Below are positions 18,159-26,974 of a stretch of DNA of 64,000 nucleotides, piece by piece. The position numbers were made by a program, and so were the translations under genes. The DNA comes from Billgrantia pellis. Lineage in GTDB: Bacteria > Pseudomonadota > Gammaproteobacteria > Pseudomonadales > Halomonadaceae. Where the stretch lies: positions 1 to 64,000 of the forward strand of contig NZ_VTPY01000006.1 in assembly GCF_008297955.1 (NCBI RefSeq), written 5' to 3'. The notes under the pieces were generated by a model that was not told where the DNA came from, ran no database searches, and saw only the letters and a list, made by a program, of their open reading frames with translations. Position 1 is the stretch's first letter. Every line of letters begins with the position of its first letter.

Positions 18159-19337
18159 ATGAACCGAGGCCGGCACCATCCCGTCCCGGGAGCCACGCTG
18201 CTGGTTCTCATCGCGCTGCTGGGGAGCGTCACGCTCGGACTCAGCCCTTCCCGCGCGTTCGCCGAGCCCAGCGAGCGGGAAGCCCGAGAGCGCCTCGATG
18301 CCATCGGTAGCGAGATCCAGGCGGTCAATCGTCGCCTCGGCGACACTCGTGAAGCCCAGGGCGAAGCCAGCCGTGAACTGCGCGAAGTGGAAACCGCCCT
18401 GGCCGACACCCACCGCCGGCTGGATGAGATCCAGGCCGACCGACGCGATACCGCTGCTGAGATCGACGCGCTGGAGACCTCACGCGACACGCTGCAGGAC
18501 GAACGCACCGAACAGGTCGAGGCGCTCAACGTTCAGTTGGGTGCCCTCTACCGCCTGGGCCTCACGCCGCAGCTCAAGCTGCTGCTCAACCAGGACGATC
18601 CGGCCCGCCTCGATCGGCTGCAGACGTATCTCAATCGCCTGGCCAGGGCGCGCAACGAGCGGCTCGACGAGATCGCCCGGCTCGACGCCGAGCTGGCCGA
18701 AAACCGTCGCGAGCAGTTGGCTCGCAGTGCGCGCCTCGACGAGCTGGCCGACGAACTGGCCCGACGCAGCGCCGAGCTGGCCGAGCGGATGCGCGAGCGA
18801 GAGACGCTGTTGGCCGATCTGGATCGACGTTACAGTGACGAGCAGACGCGCTTGGCTCGCCTGAGCCAGGACCGACAGGAGGCGGAGCGTGTCCTGGAAC
18901 GGGTTCGCGAGGAGCTGGCCCGGTTGGAACGGCCCCCGCCCTCCACCGCCATCGAGCGCACTCGGGGCGACCTGCCCTGGCCGGTACAGGGCAATGTCGC
19001 CTCGGGCTACCGTCACGACGATGGCGTGCACCGCAACGGCATGCTGATCGAGGCGCGCGAAGGCACGCCGGTCACGGCGGTACATGCCGGACGCGTGGTA
19101 TTTGCCGACTGGATGCGAGGCTTCGGCAACCTGCTGATTCTCGACCATGGTGACAACGTCATGACCCTGTATGCTCACCTGCAGCATTTCAGCGCCGACG
19201 TCGGTCAGGCCGTCTCGCGCGGCGATGCCATCGGCACGGTGGGCATGAGCGGAGGCCACACGACGCCGGCACTCTATTTCGAGGTGCGCCGCAACGGCGA
19301 CCCCATCGACCCCCAGGCCTGGATCGCACGGAGATGA
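18159..19337 (+). CDS. envC: Murein hydrolase activator EnvC
   Basis: A 392-residue periplasmic protein: signal peptide (residues about 1-35), a long coiled coil (about 38-255) rich in Glu, Arg and Leu, and a C-terminal LytM/M23 fold (about 270-392). The zinc site is degenerate: the HxxxD position reads HRNGMLIEA without the Asp, as in EnvC, which activates amidases AmiA/AmiB at the septum instead of cutting peptidoglycan itself. It overlaps the longest frame of ctpA slightly and sits 22 bases after gpmI. Confidence 0.92.
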   Translation: MNRGRHHPVPGATLLVLIALLGSVTLGLSPSRAFAEPSEREARERLDAIGSEIQAVNRRLGDTREAQGEASRELREVETALADTHRRLDEIQADRRDTAAEIDALETSRDTLQDERTEQVEALNVQLGALYRLGLTPQLKLLLNQDDPARLDRLQTYLNRLARARNERLDEIARLDAELAENRREQLARSARLDELADELARRSAELAERMRERETLLADLDRRYSDEQTRLARLSQDRQEAERVLERVREELARLERPPPSTAIERTRGDLPWPVQGNVASGYRHDDGVHRNGMLIEAREGTPVTAVHAGRVVFADWMRGFGNLLILDHGDNVMTLYAHLQHFSADVGQAVSRGDAIGTVGMSGGHTTPALYFEVRRNGDPIDPQAWIARR

Positions 19338-19411
19338 TCATGAGAGGGATTTCACAAGCCCCGGACCACGGGATATGCTGGACAGCCTCGCCTCGAAACT
19401 GCGGAGTTCGC

Positions 19412-20716
19412 ATGCCTTCACGCCCTGCCCGCCCACTGTCCGCACCACGACGCCTGTTGGCGACGCTGCTGCCGATGGCGCTGCTGGCCCTGCCCCTCGT
19501 CGCCCCCCCGACCCAGGCGCAGGCCGAGCCGACGGTGGACGAGCTGCCGCTGGAGGACATCCAGACCTTCGCCGAGGTGTTCGAGCGCATCAAGCGGGCC
19601 TACGTGAAGGAAGTCGACGACAGCACTCTGCTGCGCAACGCCATGCGCGGCATGCTCAGCGAACTCGATCCCCACTCCGCCTACCTTGACAACGAGGAGT
19701 TCCAGAGCCTGCGGGAGTCCACCGAGGGAGAGTTCGGCGGCATCGGTATCGAAGTCGGCCTCGAAGAGGGCCGTCTGACCGTCATCACGCCGATCGACGA
19801 TACCCCGGCGGCACGTGCCGGAGTGCAGGCGCGCGACGTCATCCTGGGGATCGACGATATCCCCACCGAGCGACTCTCGCTGCAGGAGGCGGTCACCCTG
19901 ATGCGCGGCGAGCCGGGTAGCGAGATACAGCTGACCCTTCAGCGCCGCGGCGAAGACGCCCCCATCGAGGTCACCCTGACCCGCGAGGTCATCCGCACCG
20001 AAAGCGTGCGCAGCGAGCTGCTGGAAACGGGTTACGGCTACCTACGCGTCAGTCAGTTCCAGAATCGCACGGGTGATCAAGTCAACGATGCGATCCGCCG
20101 CATGGAACGTGACGGACCGCTCCAGGGACTGATCCTCGATCTGCGCAACAATCCCGGCGGCGTGTTGCAATCTGCCGTCGCCGTCGCCGATGCCTTCCTC
20201 GAGGGCGGGTTGGTGGTCTATACCGAGGGTCGCCTGCCGGATACCGAGATGCGTTTCTCCGCCAGTCGCGAGACGGCCGCCCCCGACGTACCGCTGGTAG
20301 TGCTGATTAACGGCGGCAGCGCCTCGGCCGCGGAAATCGTGGCCGGTGCGCTGCAGGACCAGCGGCGGGGGATCATCATGGGCACCGGCAGCTTCGGCAA
20401 GGGTTCGGTGCAGCAGGTGATGCCGCTGGGCAACGGCGAAGGTCTCAAGTTGACCACTGCCCTCTACTACACGCCCAACGGGCGCTCGATCCAGGCATTG
20501 GGCATCGAACCCGACGTCACCGTGGTACGCGGCCGCATCGAGGTGACCGAAGGCAGTCGCCAGTTGCGCGAGGCCGACCTGGAAGGCCATCTGCAATCGA
20601 GCAGCGAGCCGCGTACGACGAGCGAGATGCCCTCCCAACTGCGTGAGGATTACCAGCTCGGTGAAGCGCTCAACCTACTCAAGGCGCTCAATGTCCTGGA
20701 GCGACGCGAGCGCTAG
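19412..20716 (+). CDS. ctpA: Carboxy-terminal processing protease (S41 family)
   Basis: A 434-residue serine protease with a signal peptide ending near AQAE (residue 39), a PDZ domain (about 110-190) and the S41 catalytic core. The catalytic pair is Ser-303 in NGGSASAAE and Lys-330 in GSFGKGS. It cuts C-terminal tails of periplasmic proteins, including peptidoglycan-related substrates. I chose ATG 19412, with GGAG 5 bases upstream, because it begins a proper signal sequence; a start at 19334 would overlap envC and add 26 residues. Confidence 0.93.
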   Translation: MPSRPARPLSAPRRLLATLLPMALLALPLVAPPTQAQAEPTVDELPLEDIQTFAEVFERIKRAYVKEVDDSTLLRNAMRGMLSELDPHSAYLDNEEFQSLRESTEGEFGGIGIEVGLEEGRLTVITPIDDTPAARAGVQARDVILGIDDIPTERLSLQEAVTLMRGEPGSEIQLTLQRRGEDAPIEVTLTREVIRTESVRSELLETGYGYLRVSQFQNRTGDQVNDAIRRMERDGPLQGLILDLRNNPGGVLQSAVAVADAFLEGGLVVYTEGRLPDTEMRFSASRETAAPDVPLVVLINGGSASAAEIVAGALQDQRRGIIMGTGSFGKGSVQQVMPLGNGEGLKLTTALYYTPNGRSIQALGIEPDVTVVRGRIEVTEGSRQLREADLEGHLQSSSEPRTTSEMPSQLREDYQLGEALNLLKALNVLERRER

Positions 20717-20725
20717 AAACGCCGC

Positions 20726-21973
20726 TCAGCGACAGGAAGCCGGCAGCGTTCCGCGCTGGCCGATCGCCTGCTGCATGATCAGCCGCTTGACCGGCATGAG
20801 CCGGTCAACGCCGGATAGCCCCAGGTTGCGCAGCAGGGTGAGCGCCGGATGACGGGTACCGAACAGCAGCCGGAAGCCGTCCATCAGCGCCAACATCGCC
20901 GCGTTGTCGCCGCGCCGCCGGCGCGCATAACGCTCCAGCAGCCGGGGCTCGCCCAGCGGAACGCCGCGCCGCCGCGCGGCAAGCAGTTCCTCGGCCAGCA
21001 CCGCCACGTCCATCAGGCCTAGGTTCACCCCCTGACCTGCCAGCGGGTGAATGCTGTGCGCTGCATCGCCTACCAGGGCGAAGCCCGAGCGAACGTAGCG
21101 CTCCGCGTGTCGCTGGGTCAGCGGCACCGCCAACGCCGGGTCGATCACCTTCACCGCCCCCAGGCGAGACTCGAAGGCGGCTTCCAGTTCGCCCGCAAGC
21201 GCCTCGGGGGGAAGCGCCGCCAACCGCGTGGCCTCCTGGGGCGAGGTGGACCAGACGATCGAGCAGTATCGCTTGTCGTCGTCCACCGTCAGTGGCAGGA
21301 AGGCCAGCGGTCCCGACGTCAAGAAGACCTGGCGCGCCACGCCGCCGTGCGGCCGGCCGGTGCGCACCGTCGTGACCACGGCCACGTGACCGGTATCCCG
21401 CTCACGTACCTCGATGCCGGCCAGTTCGCGCAGCGGCGAACGCGCGCCGTCGGCTGCCACCACCAGCGGCGCCACCAGGCGGCGACCATCCTCCAGCGTC
21501 ACTGCGCACCCGTCCGGCGATTTCTGCAGCCCCGTCACCCTGGCGCCGAACCACTGGCGGACGCTGGGCAGCTCGGCCAGGCGCGTCTCCACGGCTGCCA
21601 ACACCACGTCGTTCTCGACGATATGGCCCAGCATCGACACACCGGCTTGCTCGGCGGAGAATCCCACCTCGCCGCTACCTTCGCTGTCCCAGACCTGCAT
21701 GAAGTGGTAGGGCGTCACGCGCCGCGCCTGCATCCAGTGCCAGGCGCCGAGTCCTTCCAGCAACCGCTGTGAAACCGGCGTCAACGCACTGACGCGCACC
21801 GCCGGCGCTCCTCGCCCGACCCGCTCGGCCACCAACGGGGCCGGGCGTGCATCGAGCAGCGCCACGCTGACGCCCGCCTGGCCCAACAGTGCCGCCAGCG
21901 TCGCGCCCACCATGCCGCCGCCGACCACGATGACTTCGAAAGGCGTCAGCGCCTGACTTGACTCGTCCTTCAT
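20726..21973 (-). CDS. ubiI: Ubiquinone biosynthesis FAD-dependent hydroxylase (UbiI/VisC type)
   Basis: A 415-residue flavoprotein monooxygenase of the UbiH/UbiF/UbiI family. It has the FAD Rossmann motif VVGGGMVGA near residue 16, VVAADGARSPLR near 170 and GDAAHSIHPLAGQGVNLG near 300. Its place directly after ubiH and pepP matches the pepP-ubiH-ubiI order, so I favour the C5 hydroxylase, although UbiF or a broad-specificity enzyme cannot be excluded. The start at 21973 has AAGGAG 6 bases upstream. It converges with ctpA with only 9 bases between the stops. Confidence 0.86.
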   Translation of the reverse strand: MKDESSQALTPFEVIVVGGGMVGATLAALLGQAGVSVALLDARPAPLVAERVGRGAPAVRVSALTPVSQRLLEGLGAWHWMQARRVTPYHFMQVWDSEGSGEVGFSAEQAGVSMLGHIVENDVVLAAVETRLAELPSVRQWFGARVTGLQKSPDGCAVTLEDGRRLVAPLVVAADGARSPLRELAGIEVRERDTGHVAVVTTVRTGRPHGGVARQVFLTSGPLAFLPLTVDDDKRYCSIVWSTSPQEATRLAALPPEALAGELEAAFESRLGAVKVIDPALAVPLTQRHAERYVRSGFALVGDAAHSIHPLAGQGVNLGLMDVAVLAEELLAARRRGVPLGEPRLLERYARRRRGDNAAMLALMDGFRLLFGTRHPALTLLRNLGLSGVDRLMPVKRLIMQQAIGQRGTLPASCR

Positions 21974-22043
21974 CCCGTCTCCTTTGCGCCCCGGTATATC
22001 GGGTGCGCTTCGCCGATTGCCGGCCGTGTCATGTAGCGAATCA

Positions 22044-23255
22044 TCAGCGCTCCAGCCCCATGGCCCGACGCGCCAGACCCCGCCGCAAAGGCCCCAGCAG
22101 ATTGAGCCCGACCAGCCCCGCGGCGCGCGCATGAGCCAGCATGCCGCTGTCGACGCCGAACAGCCGTACGAGCCCATCGCTGAAGCGAATCACCTGATGT
22201 CGGTCGACGATGCGCCGTGCCTCGAAATCGCGTAGCACCAGCATGCCGCCGGGCGACTCGCCCTGAGCCAGCGCCTGTTCCAGCGAGGCCACCAGATCGG
22301 TGACGCCGCGCAGCGCCAGGTTGAAGCCCTGCCCCGCCACGGGATGCAGCGAATGAGCGGCATTGCCCAGTACCGCCAGGCCGGGACGAATGGCCTCGCG
22401 TGCAGTGACCAGGGTCAGCGGGTAAGCATGGCGAATGCCGACACGGCGGAAGCGCCCGGCACGATCGCCGAAGGCGCGCTGCAGCTCGGCCAGGAAATCG
22501 CCGTCACTGAGCGCTAGCCGCGGTGCCTCGCGCCCCGCCGGATGAGTCCAGATCAATGCCATCTGCTGCCCGGGTAGCGGCAGCAGGGCGATAGGGCCTT
22601 CGCGGGTGAAGCGCTCGTAGGCGATACCCGCGTGGGGCCGGCTTATTTCGACATTGGCGATCAGCGCCACCTGGTCGTAGGGCACGGCGTCGCTGGCGAT
22701 CCCCAACTGCTCCTTGAGCCCCGAACACCCACCGTCGGCCAGCACCGTCAATCCCGCATGCAGCGTACAGCCGTCGGAAAGGGAAAGTCGATAACCCTGC
22801 GCCTCGGGCACGATGGCTTCCACGCTGGCGGGGCAGTGCCAGGCCAGCGGAAGATCGGCTAGGCGCCGATGCAACACCCGCCCCATCCAGGCATTGGGAA
22901 CGACGTAACCCAATGCCGGCTGGCCAAGCTCCGCGGCCGTCAGCCGGGTTACGCCCAGCCGGCCCCGCTCGCTGACATGGATATGTTCGATGGCGGCGGC
23001 CTGCTCCGCCATGGCCTGCCATACCCCCATGCCACGGAAGCGTTCCGCCGATCCCTGGGCGATGGCACTGGAACGCGCATCGAAGCTCGGCTGCCATGGG
23101 GCCTCGGCGAGCTCGGGCAGCGGTGCGGCCTCGATCACGGCTACCGTGAGCGTATGGCGTGAGATCAGCGGAGCCAGAGCGCAGGCCAGGCTCGCCCCCA
23201 CCAACCCGCCACCAATGATGGCGATATCCACGCGTCGGCGCGTCGCGAGGTTCAT
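22044..23255 (-). CDS. ubiH: 2-octaprenyl-6-methoxyphenol hydroxylase
   Basis: A 403-residue FAD monooxygenase of ubiquinone synthesis. It carries IIGGGLVGASLA near residue 14, DARSSAIAQGSAERF near 60, VLADGGCSGLKEQLG near 175 and GNAAHSLHPVAGQGFNLALR near 300. It is homologous to the next gene, so the two hydroxylases form a tandem of the same fold with different ring positions. A 70-base gap separates it from ubiI; it follows pepP in the same direction. Confidence 0.92.
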   Translation of the reverse strand: MNLATRRRVDIAIIGGGLVGASLACALAPLISRHTLTVAVIEAAPLPELAEAPWQPSFDARSSAIAQGSAERFRGMGVWQAMAEQAAAIEHIHVSERGRLGVTRLTAAELGQPALGYVVPNAWMGRVLHRRLADLPLAWHCPASVEAIVPEAQGYRLSLSDGCTLHAGLTVLADGGCSGLKEQLGIASDAVPYDQVALIANVEISRPHAGIAYERFTREGPIALLPLPGQQMALIWTHPAGREAPRLALSDGDFLAELQRAFGDRAGRFRRVGIRHAYPLTLVTAREAIRPGLAVLGNAAHSLHPVAGQGFNLALRGVTDLVASLEQALAQGESPGGMLVLRDFEARRIVDRHQVIRFSDGLVRLFGVDSGMLAHARAAGLVGLNLLGPLRRGLARRAMGLER

Positions 23256-23326
23256 TCCAACCCTCTACGACAGGCCGTATCGTAATGTAAATTACGTAAT
23301 AACACAGCCGTACCCCTCCTTTGTGA

Positions 23327-24664
23327 TCATTTTTTGGCCATCAGCGCTTCTATTTCAGCCACGCGTTTGGGCACGGAAGCTGTCAGCACTTCATGCCCCT
23401 CGTCGGTAACCGCCACATCGTCCTCGATGCGGATGCCGATCCCACGGTAGGGCGCGGGTACGTCCTCATCGTCGGGAAGATAAAGCCCGGGCTCGATTGT
23501 CAGCACCATCCCCGGTGCCAACGGCCGAGACTCGCCCTCCTGGCGATAGTCGCCCACGTCGTGCACGTCGAGCCCCAGCCAGTGCGAGGTTGAGTGCAGA
23601 TAGAAACGCTTGATGCTGTCATCCTCGATGCGCGCCTCCACTTCGCCATCAAGCAGCCCCAGGCGAATCAGACCGGCGGTCAGGTCACGCAATACGCCGT
23701 CGTGTATCGCTTGCAGCGTGGCCCCTGGGCGAACCGCGGCCACCGCTCGCTCCTGGGCCGCCAACACGACATCGTAGAGCTCGCGCTGGGCGGTATCGAA
23801 GCGTCCACCAACCGGGAAGGTTCGGGTGATGTCGCCAGCATAGAGGTCGAACTCGGCTCCGGCGTCGATCAGCACCAGCTCACCGTCACGTAACGGTTTG
23901 TCGTTTTCAATATAGTGCAGCACGCAGGCATTGGCGCCTCCGCCCACGATGCTGTCGTAGGCCGGCCCACTGCCGCCGTGCCAGCGGAATTCATGTTCCA
24001 GCTCCGCCTGAAGGTGAAACTCCATGAGCCCGGGGCGAGCCGCTCGCATGGCTCGCACATGGCCGCGCGCAGAAATCTCGGCGGCATGGCGCATCAACGA
24101 CAGTTCGCTTTCACTCTTGATCAGGCGCTGCTCGTGAACCAGTGGTGTCAGGTCGGCGAAGGCGCGCGGCGGGCGGGCGCCACGCCGCACCTTCGCAACG
24201 AGCCGACCACGAAACGCCTCGGCCAGTGCCAGCGCTTCGGTATCGTCCAGCGGCAGGTAGAGGGTCGTGCGGCCATCGAGCAGTTCTTCCAACCGCTCAT
24301 CGCGCTCAGCGTTCTCGAAGGCCTGATCGATGCCGTACTCGCGCACCGCTCCTTCGGCCCCCAGCCGCCTTCCCGTCCAGGCTTCCCGCATGGGATCACG
24401 ATCCTGACAGAACAGGACGCTTTCACCGTCGCTGCGCCCCGGCAGCAGCAGCAGCAGCGCCTCAGGCTCGGGAAAACCGGTCAGGTAGTGCAAGTCGCTA
24501 CGTTGACGGAAGGGATAGTCGCTATCGTGGGAGCGGGTAATGAGCGAGGCGCCGGGCAGCAGCACGGCGGCGTCCGCCGGCAGCTGTTTCATCAGCGCTT
24601 CTCGACGGGCACGGTACTCGTCGTTGCCGATCGGCGCGGGGCGGGGAAGGGGATCGGACAGCAT
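23327..24664 (-). CDS. pepP: Xaa-Pro aminopeptidase
   Basis: A 445-residue metalloaminopeptidase that releases an N-terminal residue next to proline. The C-terminal pita-bread domain has the dinuclear metal ligands: Asp in LIDAGAE, Asp in YAGDITRTFP, His in STSHWLGLDVHD, Glu in LTIEPGLY and Glu in IRIEDD. The start is ATG 24664: AAGGAG lies 5 bases upstream, while the adjacent ATG at 24667 is too close. It follows ygfB by 31 bases. Confidence 0.96.
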   Translation of the reverse strand: MLSDPLPRPAPIGNDEYRARREALMKQLPADAAVLLPGASLITRSHDSDYPFRQRSDLHYLTGFPEPEALLLLLPGRSDGESVLFCQDRDPMREAWTGRRLGAEGAVREYGIDQAFENAERDERLEELLDGRTTLYLPLDDTEALALAEAFRGRLVAKVRRGARPPRAFADLTPLVHEQRLIKSESELSLMRHAAEISARGHVRAMRAARPGLMEFHLQAELEHEFRWHGGSGPAYDSIVGGGANACVLHYIENDKPLRDGELVLIDAGAEFDLYAGDITRTFPVGGRFDTAQRELYDVVLAAQERAVAAVRPGATLQAIHDGVLRDLTAGLIRLGLLDGEVEARIEDDSIKRFYLHSTSHWLGLDVHDVGDYRQEGESRPLAPGMVLTIEPGLYLPDDEDVPAPYRGIGIRIEDDVAVTDEGHEVLTASVPKRVAEIEALMAKK

Positions 24665-24695
24665 CATGGCTCCTTGCGTGCTCGGAAAATGAATC

Positions 24696-25271
24696 CTAGT
24701 GGCGGGTGGGCTCGCTGCTTTCCACCTGCGGTTGGCCGGGATGCTGCTCGGTGTAGAGCAGCATGGCGGCCATGCGAGCATGTTCGCTCAGGGCGAACAG
24801 ATCGTTCTCGTTCTCGGCGCTGTCGTCGATGTCGGTCTCGATGTCGGCGATCCCGGCAAGGTCATCCACGGCCTCGCGCAGAGCAGCGGACCAACTCTCG
24901 CGCGGGTCATCGCCGGCGTCGGCGATGACCTCGAGGAAGCCCAGCGTCCATTCCTGCAGGCCCCGGGCGCGCTCGGCCAGGGAGAACAATTCGTCGGGCA
25001 GCAGCGGCTCATAGTTGAGGTCACTGTCGGCGAGCGCCTCGAGCGTCTGCCGGCGCCAGGCCAGCAGCGTCTCGGCGCTCTCGCGGTCGCGTGGCTGCTC
25101 CACGCCGAGTCCCAGACAGACCTCTTCCAGCCAGGCCTCGGGCCCAAGGTCGTGAAGCGCCAGTTCGGCGCACAGTCGTCCGTCGAGAAAGGAAGGCGAC
25201 TGCATGCTGCCATGAAGCAGGAAGAGATCGGCCAGCGTGGAGAAGTCGGGGCGTTCATCAGTCGGTGACAT
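24696..25271 (-). CDS. ygfB: UPF0149 family protein YgfB
   Basis: A 191-residue acidic, mostly helical protein of the YecA/YgfB (UPF0149) family, recognised by SPSFLDGRLCAELAL near residue 25, GFLEVIADAGDD near 112 and the conserved place upstream of pepP and divergent from zapA. It lacks a zinc-binding SEC-C tail. The molecular role of this family is not firmly established in most bacteria; in Pseudomonas aeruginosa YgfB affects gene expression linked to beta-lactam resistance. No function beyond family membership is claimed. Confidence 0.9.
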   Translation of the reverse strand: MSPTDERPDFSTLADLFLLHGSMQSPSFLDGRLCAELALHDLGPEAWLEEVCLGLGVEQPRDRESAETLLAWRRQTLEALADSDLNYEPLLPDELFSLAERARGLQEWTLGFLEVIADAGDDPRESWSAALREAVDDLAGIADIETDIDDSAENENDLFALSEHARMAAMLLYTEQHPGQPQVESSEPTRH

Positions 25272-25310
25272 GGAATAATCCCTTGTCGGATGGCGGCGAG
25301 AGGCGTCGCG

Positions 25311-25340
25311 TTGACCGCTCGCAAACGGCTCTCTTATAGT
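25311..25340 (+). promoter_or_regulatory. zapA sigma70-type promoter
   Basis: TTGACC (25311-25316) and TATAGT (25335-25340) are 18 bases apart, 75 bases before the zapA start. A short inverted repeat GATCG-AAA-CGATC follows at about the start point. Confidence 0.6.
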
Positions 25341-25415
25341 GGATGATCGAAACGATCCTGCGTGATTGACAGGATGTTAACGCATCGGGCAGACAAGCCG
25401 ACACCGGAGCCCTCC

Positions 25416-25736
25416 ATGAGCGATGACGCCTCCCGGCCTACCGCCGAGGTGACCCTGCTGGGCCGCCACTATGTGTTCGCCTGTAACCCCGGCGAAGAGC
25501 AGAAGCTACAGCGGGCCGCCCGCTATCTCGACCGTGCCATGCAGGGCATCCATGCACAGAATAACCTGCTCGGCAGCGAGCGTGTGGCGCTCATGGCCGC
25601 GCTGAACATCACCCACGAGCTGCTCGAGACCATGGATACGCGGCGCAGCGAAGAGCAGCAGCTCGACCATCTCAGCGAACGGCTGGAGCGGGCCATGGCG
25701 GGAGCGCCACGCCACGGACGCACCGCTGCCGAATGA
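25416..25736 (+). CDS. zapA: Cell division protein ZapA
   Basis: A 106-residue protein that cross-links FtsZ filaments. The N-terminal globular part (EVTLLGRHYVFACNPGEE) and following coiled coil (DRAMQGIHAQNNLLGSERVA, then a helix to residue 95) match ZapA. The ATG at 25416 follows CCGGAGCCCTCC; a start at 25362 would add 18 residues with no homology. The gene order zapA, 6S RNA, ygfA and divergent ygfB is the conserved gammaproteobacterial one. Confidence 0.93.
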   Translation: MSDDASRPTAEVTLLGRHYVFACNPGEEQKLQRAARYLDRAMQGIHAQNNLLGSERVALMAALNITHELLETMDTRRSEEQQLDHLSERLERAMAGAPRHGRTAAE

Positions 25737-25738
25737 CA

Positions 25739-25767
25739 TTGGACGCATCCCGCTCCTCTGTTAGGAT
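25739..25767 (+). promoter_or_regulatory. 6S RNA promoter
   Basis: TTGGAC (25739-25744) and TAGGAT (25762-25767) are exactly 17 bases apart, placing the start point around 25773-25774, at the first arm of the 6S RNA closing stem. It overlaps the zapA stop codon. Confidence 0.7.
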
Positions 25768-25770
25768 GAA

Positions 25771-25960
25771 GAGGTTCCCTGGGGTGTTGGCCAGTCGTTG
25801 AAGTCCCTCGAGCCTATGAGCAATACCCAGGGCGGCCATTTGCTAGCCGGACCCGTGTGCATGTCCGTGCGTCGGAAAGCCTGACGGTTCGGCTGCGGCC
25901 ACCCACCTTGAACCAAGGGTTCAAGGGCCAGAACGACAGCGGCACTCTGGGGAACCTCTG
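25771..25960 (+). ncRNA. ssrS: 6S RNA
   Basis: About 190 bases between zapA and ygfA, the standard 6S RNA locus. The ends pair as a closing stem: GAGGTTCCC at 25771 with GGGGAACCTC near 25959. Inside are GGCCAGTC near 25790 and the very conserved CACCTTGAACCAAGGGTT near 25905, which matches the E. coli RNA nearly base for base. 6S RNA mimics an open promoter and sequesters sigma70 RNA polymerase in stationary phase. The exact ends are approximate. Confidence 0.93.
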
Positions 25961-25966
25961 CACGCC

Positions 25967-26602
25967 ATGAGCCACCTGAGCGACGATCCCACCTCTCGCA
26001 CTTCACGCCGTCATCTGCGTCAGCAGCTGCGCAGGCGCCGGCGCGCGCTGACCCCACAAGAGCAGGATCAAGCGGCTCGAGCCCTTTGCCGACGGCTGCG
26101 CCGGCAGCCCGAAGTGCGACGTGCCAGGCGAATAGCGCTCTACCTGCCCAACGACGGCGAGATCGATCCACGGCCGCTAATTCCCTGGCTGACTGGGCGG
26201 GGTGCCCGCGTCTACCTGCCGGTACTCAAACCCCTGTCCGACAACACGCTCTGGTTCGTCCATTATCATCCGGGCACGCCCATGCGGCGTAACCGTTTCG
26301 GCATTCCCGAACCCGAGACGCGCCATGGCGCCCATCGCGCCCGCCGTCTGCCGGCCTGGGCGCTGGATCTGGTCCTGCTGCCATTGGTCGGCTTCGACGA
26401 CCTTGGACAACGCATGGGCATGGGCGGCGGCTTCTACGATCGCAGCCTGGCCTTCACCCGCCGCGGCGGACCCCGCCCGACGCTGATCGGGCTGGCTCAC
26501 GAGTGTCAGCGCGTGGAACGCCTGCCGACCGAACCCTGGGACGTACCGCTCGATGCTATCGCCAGCGATGCGAAGATACTGCGGCCCGGCCGGATGCCGT
26601 AA
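25967..26602 (+). CDS. ygfA: 5-formyltetrahydrofolate cyclo-ligase family protein
   Basis: A 211-residue protein converting 5-formyl-THF to 5,10-methenyl-THF with ATP. It has an Arg-rich N-terminus (RRHLRQQLRRRRRALTP), ALYLPNDGEIDPRPLI near residue 50, RNRFGIPEP near 108 and the nucleotide loop GQRMGMGGGFYDRSL near 142. It begins 6 bases after the 6S RNA stem, so it is probably transcribed from the 6S promoter and processed, as in E. coli. Confidence 0.93.
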   Translation: MSHLSDDPTSRTSRRHLRQQLRRRRRALTPQEQDQAARALCRRLRRQPEVRRARRIALYLPNDGEIDPRPLIPWLTGRGARVYLPVLKPLSDNTLWFVHYHPGTPMRRNRFGIPEPETRHGAHRARRLPAWALDLVLLPLVGFDDLGQRMGMGGGFYDRSLAFTRRGGPRPTLIGLAHECQRVERLPTEPWDVPLDAIASDAKILRPGRMP

Positions 26603-26621
26603 AAACACCCAGCGAAAACAC

Positions 26622-26656
26622 AAAAAAAACCGGCCGAAGCGGGGCTTCGACCGGTT
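26622..26656 (-). terminator. Intrinsic terminator of the 32-residue peptide gene
   Basis: On the minus strand a 13-bp stem with one mismatch (26644-26656 with 26628-26640, 3-base loop) is followed by eight T residues (plus-strand A run 26622-26629). Orientation fits the small gene at 26692-26790. It converges with ygfA, whose transcripts would meet it without a T-run. Confidence 0.85.
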
Positions 26657-26691
26657 CCGAACAGTCTCTGATCATGGCACTGGCGGCCGGC

Positions 26692-26790
26692 TCAACCACC
26701 GGTCATCAGCGCCTGGGCATAACCGGTTACCACCACGCCAATGCCGAAGGCCAGCACCAGTGCCATGACCAGATCGGGCTTACGCTTCAT
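26692..26790 (-). CDS. Small hydrophobic single-span membrane peptide (32 residues)
   Basis: A 32-codon frame, MKRKPDLVMALVLAFGIGVV and so on, with three basic residues before one membrane segment (about residues 8-27) and a short tail. I read it as real because a ribosome site (GGGAG about 9 bases before ATG 26790), a sigma70 promoter (26855-26884) and a strong terminator (26622-26656) all fit it. Topology would put the N-terminus inside. Similar tiny proteins occur in Pseudomonas-like bacteria, but I do not know a function. Longer in-frame starts would cover the promoter region. Confidence 0.72.
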   Translation of the reverse strand: MKRKPDLVMALVLAFGIGVVVTGYAQALMTGG

Positions 26791-26854
26791 TATTACCTGC
26801 TCCCTGACGCACTCGAAGGATGAGACATCGCCGCGGGGGCCCGCGGTTGGGCAG

Positions 26855-26884
26855 ACTATAGGGCCTGTGACGCTAGGGTGACAA
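26855..26884 (-). promoter_or_regulatory. Promoter of the 32-residue peptide gene
   Basis: On the minus strand TTGTCA (26879-26884) and TATAGT (26855-26860) are 18 bases apart. The expected start point is near 26848, giving a leader of about 58 bases that contains a GC-rich CCGCGG...CCGCGG inverted repeat (26831-26846). Confidence 0.65.
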
Positions 26885-26974
26885 CCGCTCAAGGCAATGA
26901 TTACACAATGAAACCTAAGCCATTTCTCGGCTTTGGCGTAAGTCGGTGCTCACCAACGTGATCGCATCACCGGC

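Noticed and set aside
16685..18529. 614-codon open frame on the minus strand opposite gpmI and envC
   Set aside because: It mirrors two well-supported plus-strand genes, has no recognisable domain, and is typical of antisense open frames in GC-rich DNA.
22044..23255. ubiH and ubiI as a recent tandem duplication
   Set aside because: They share only the flavoprotein fold and key motifs; the divergence and conserved order in other bacteria indicate an ancient pair.
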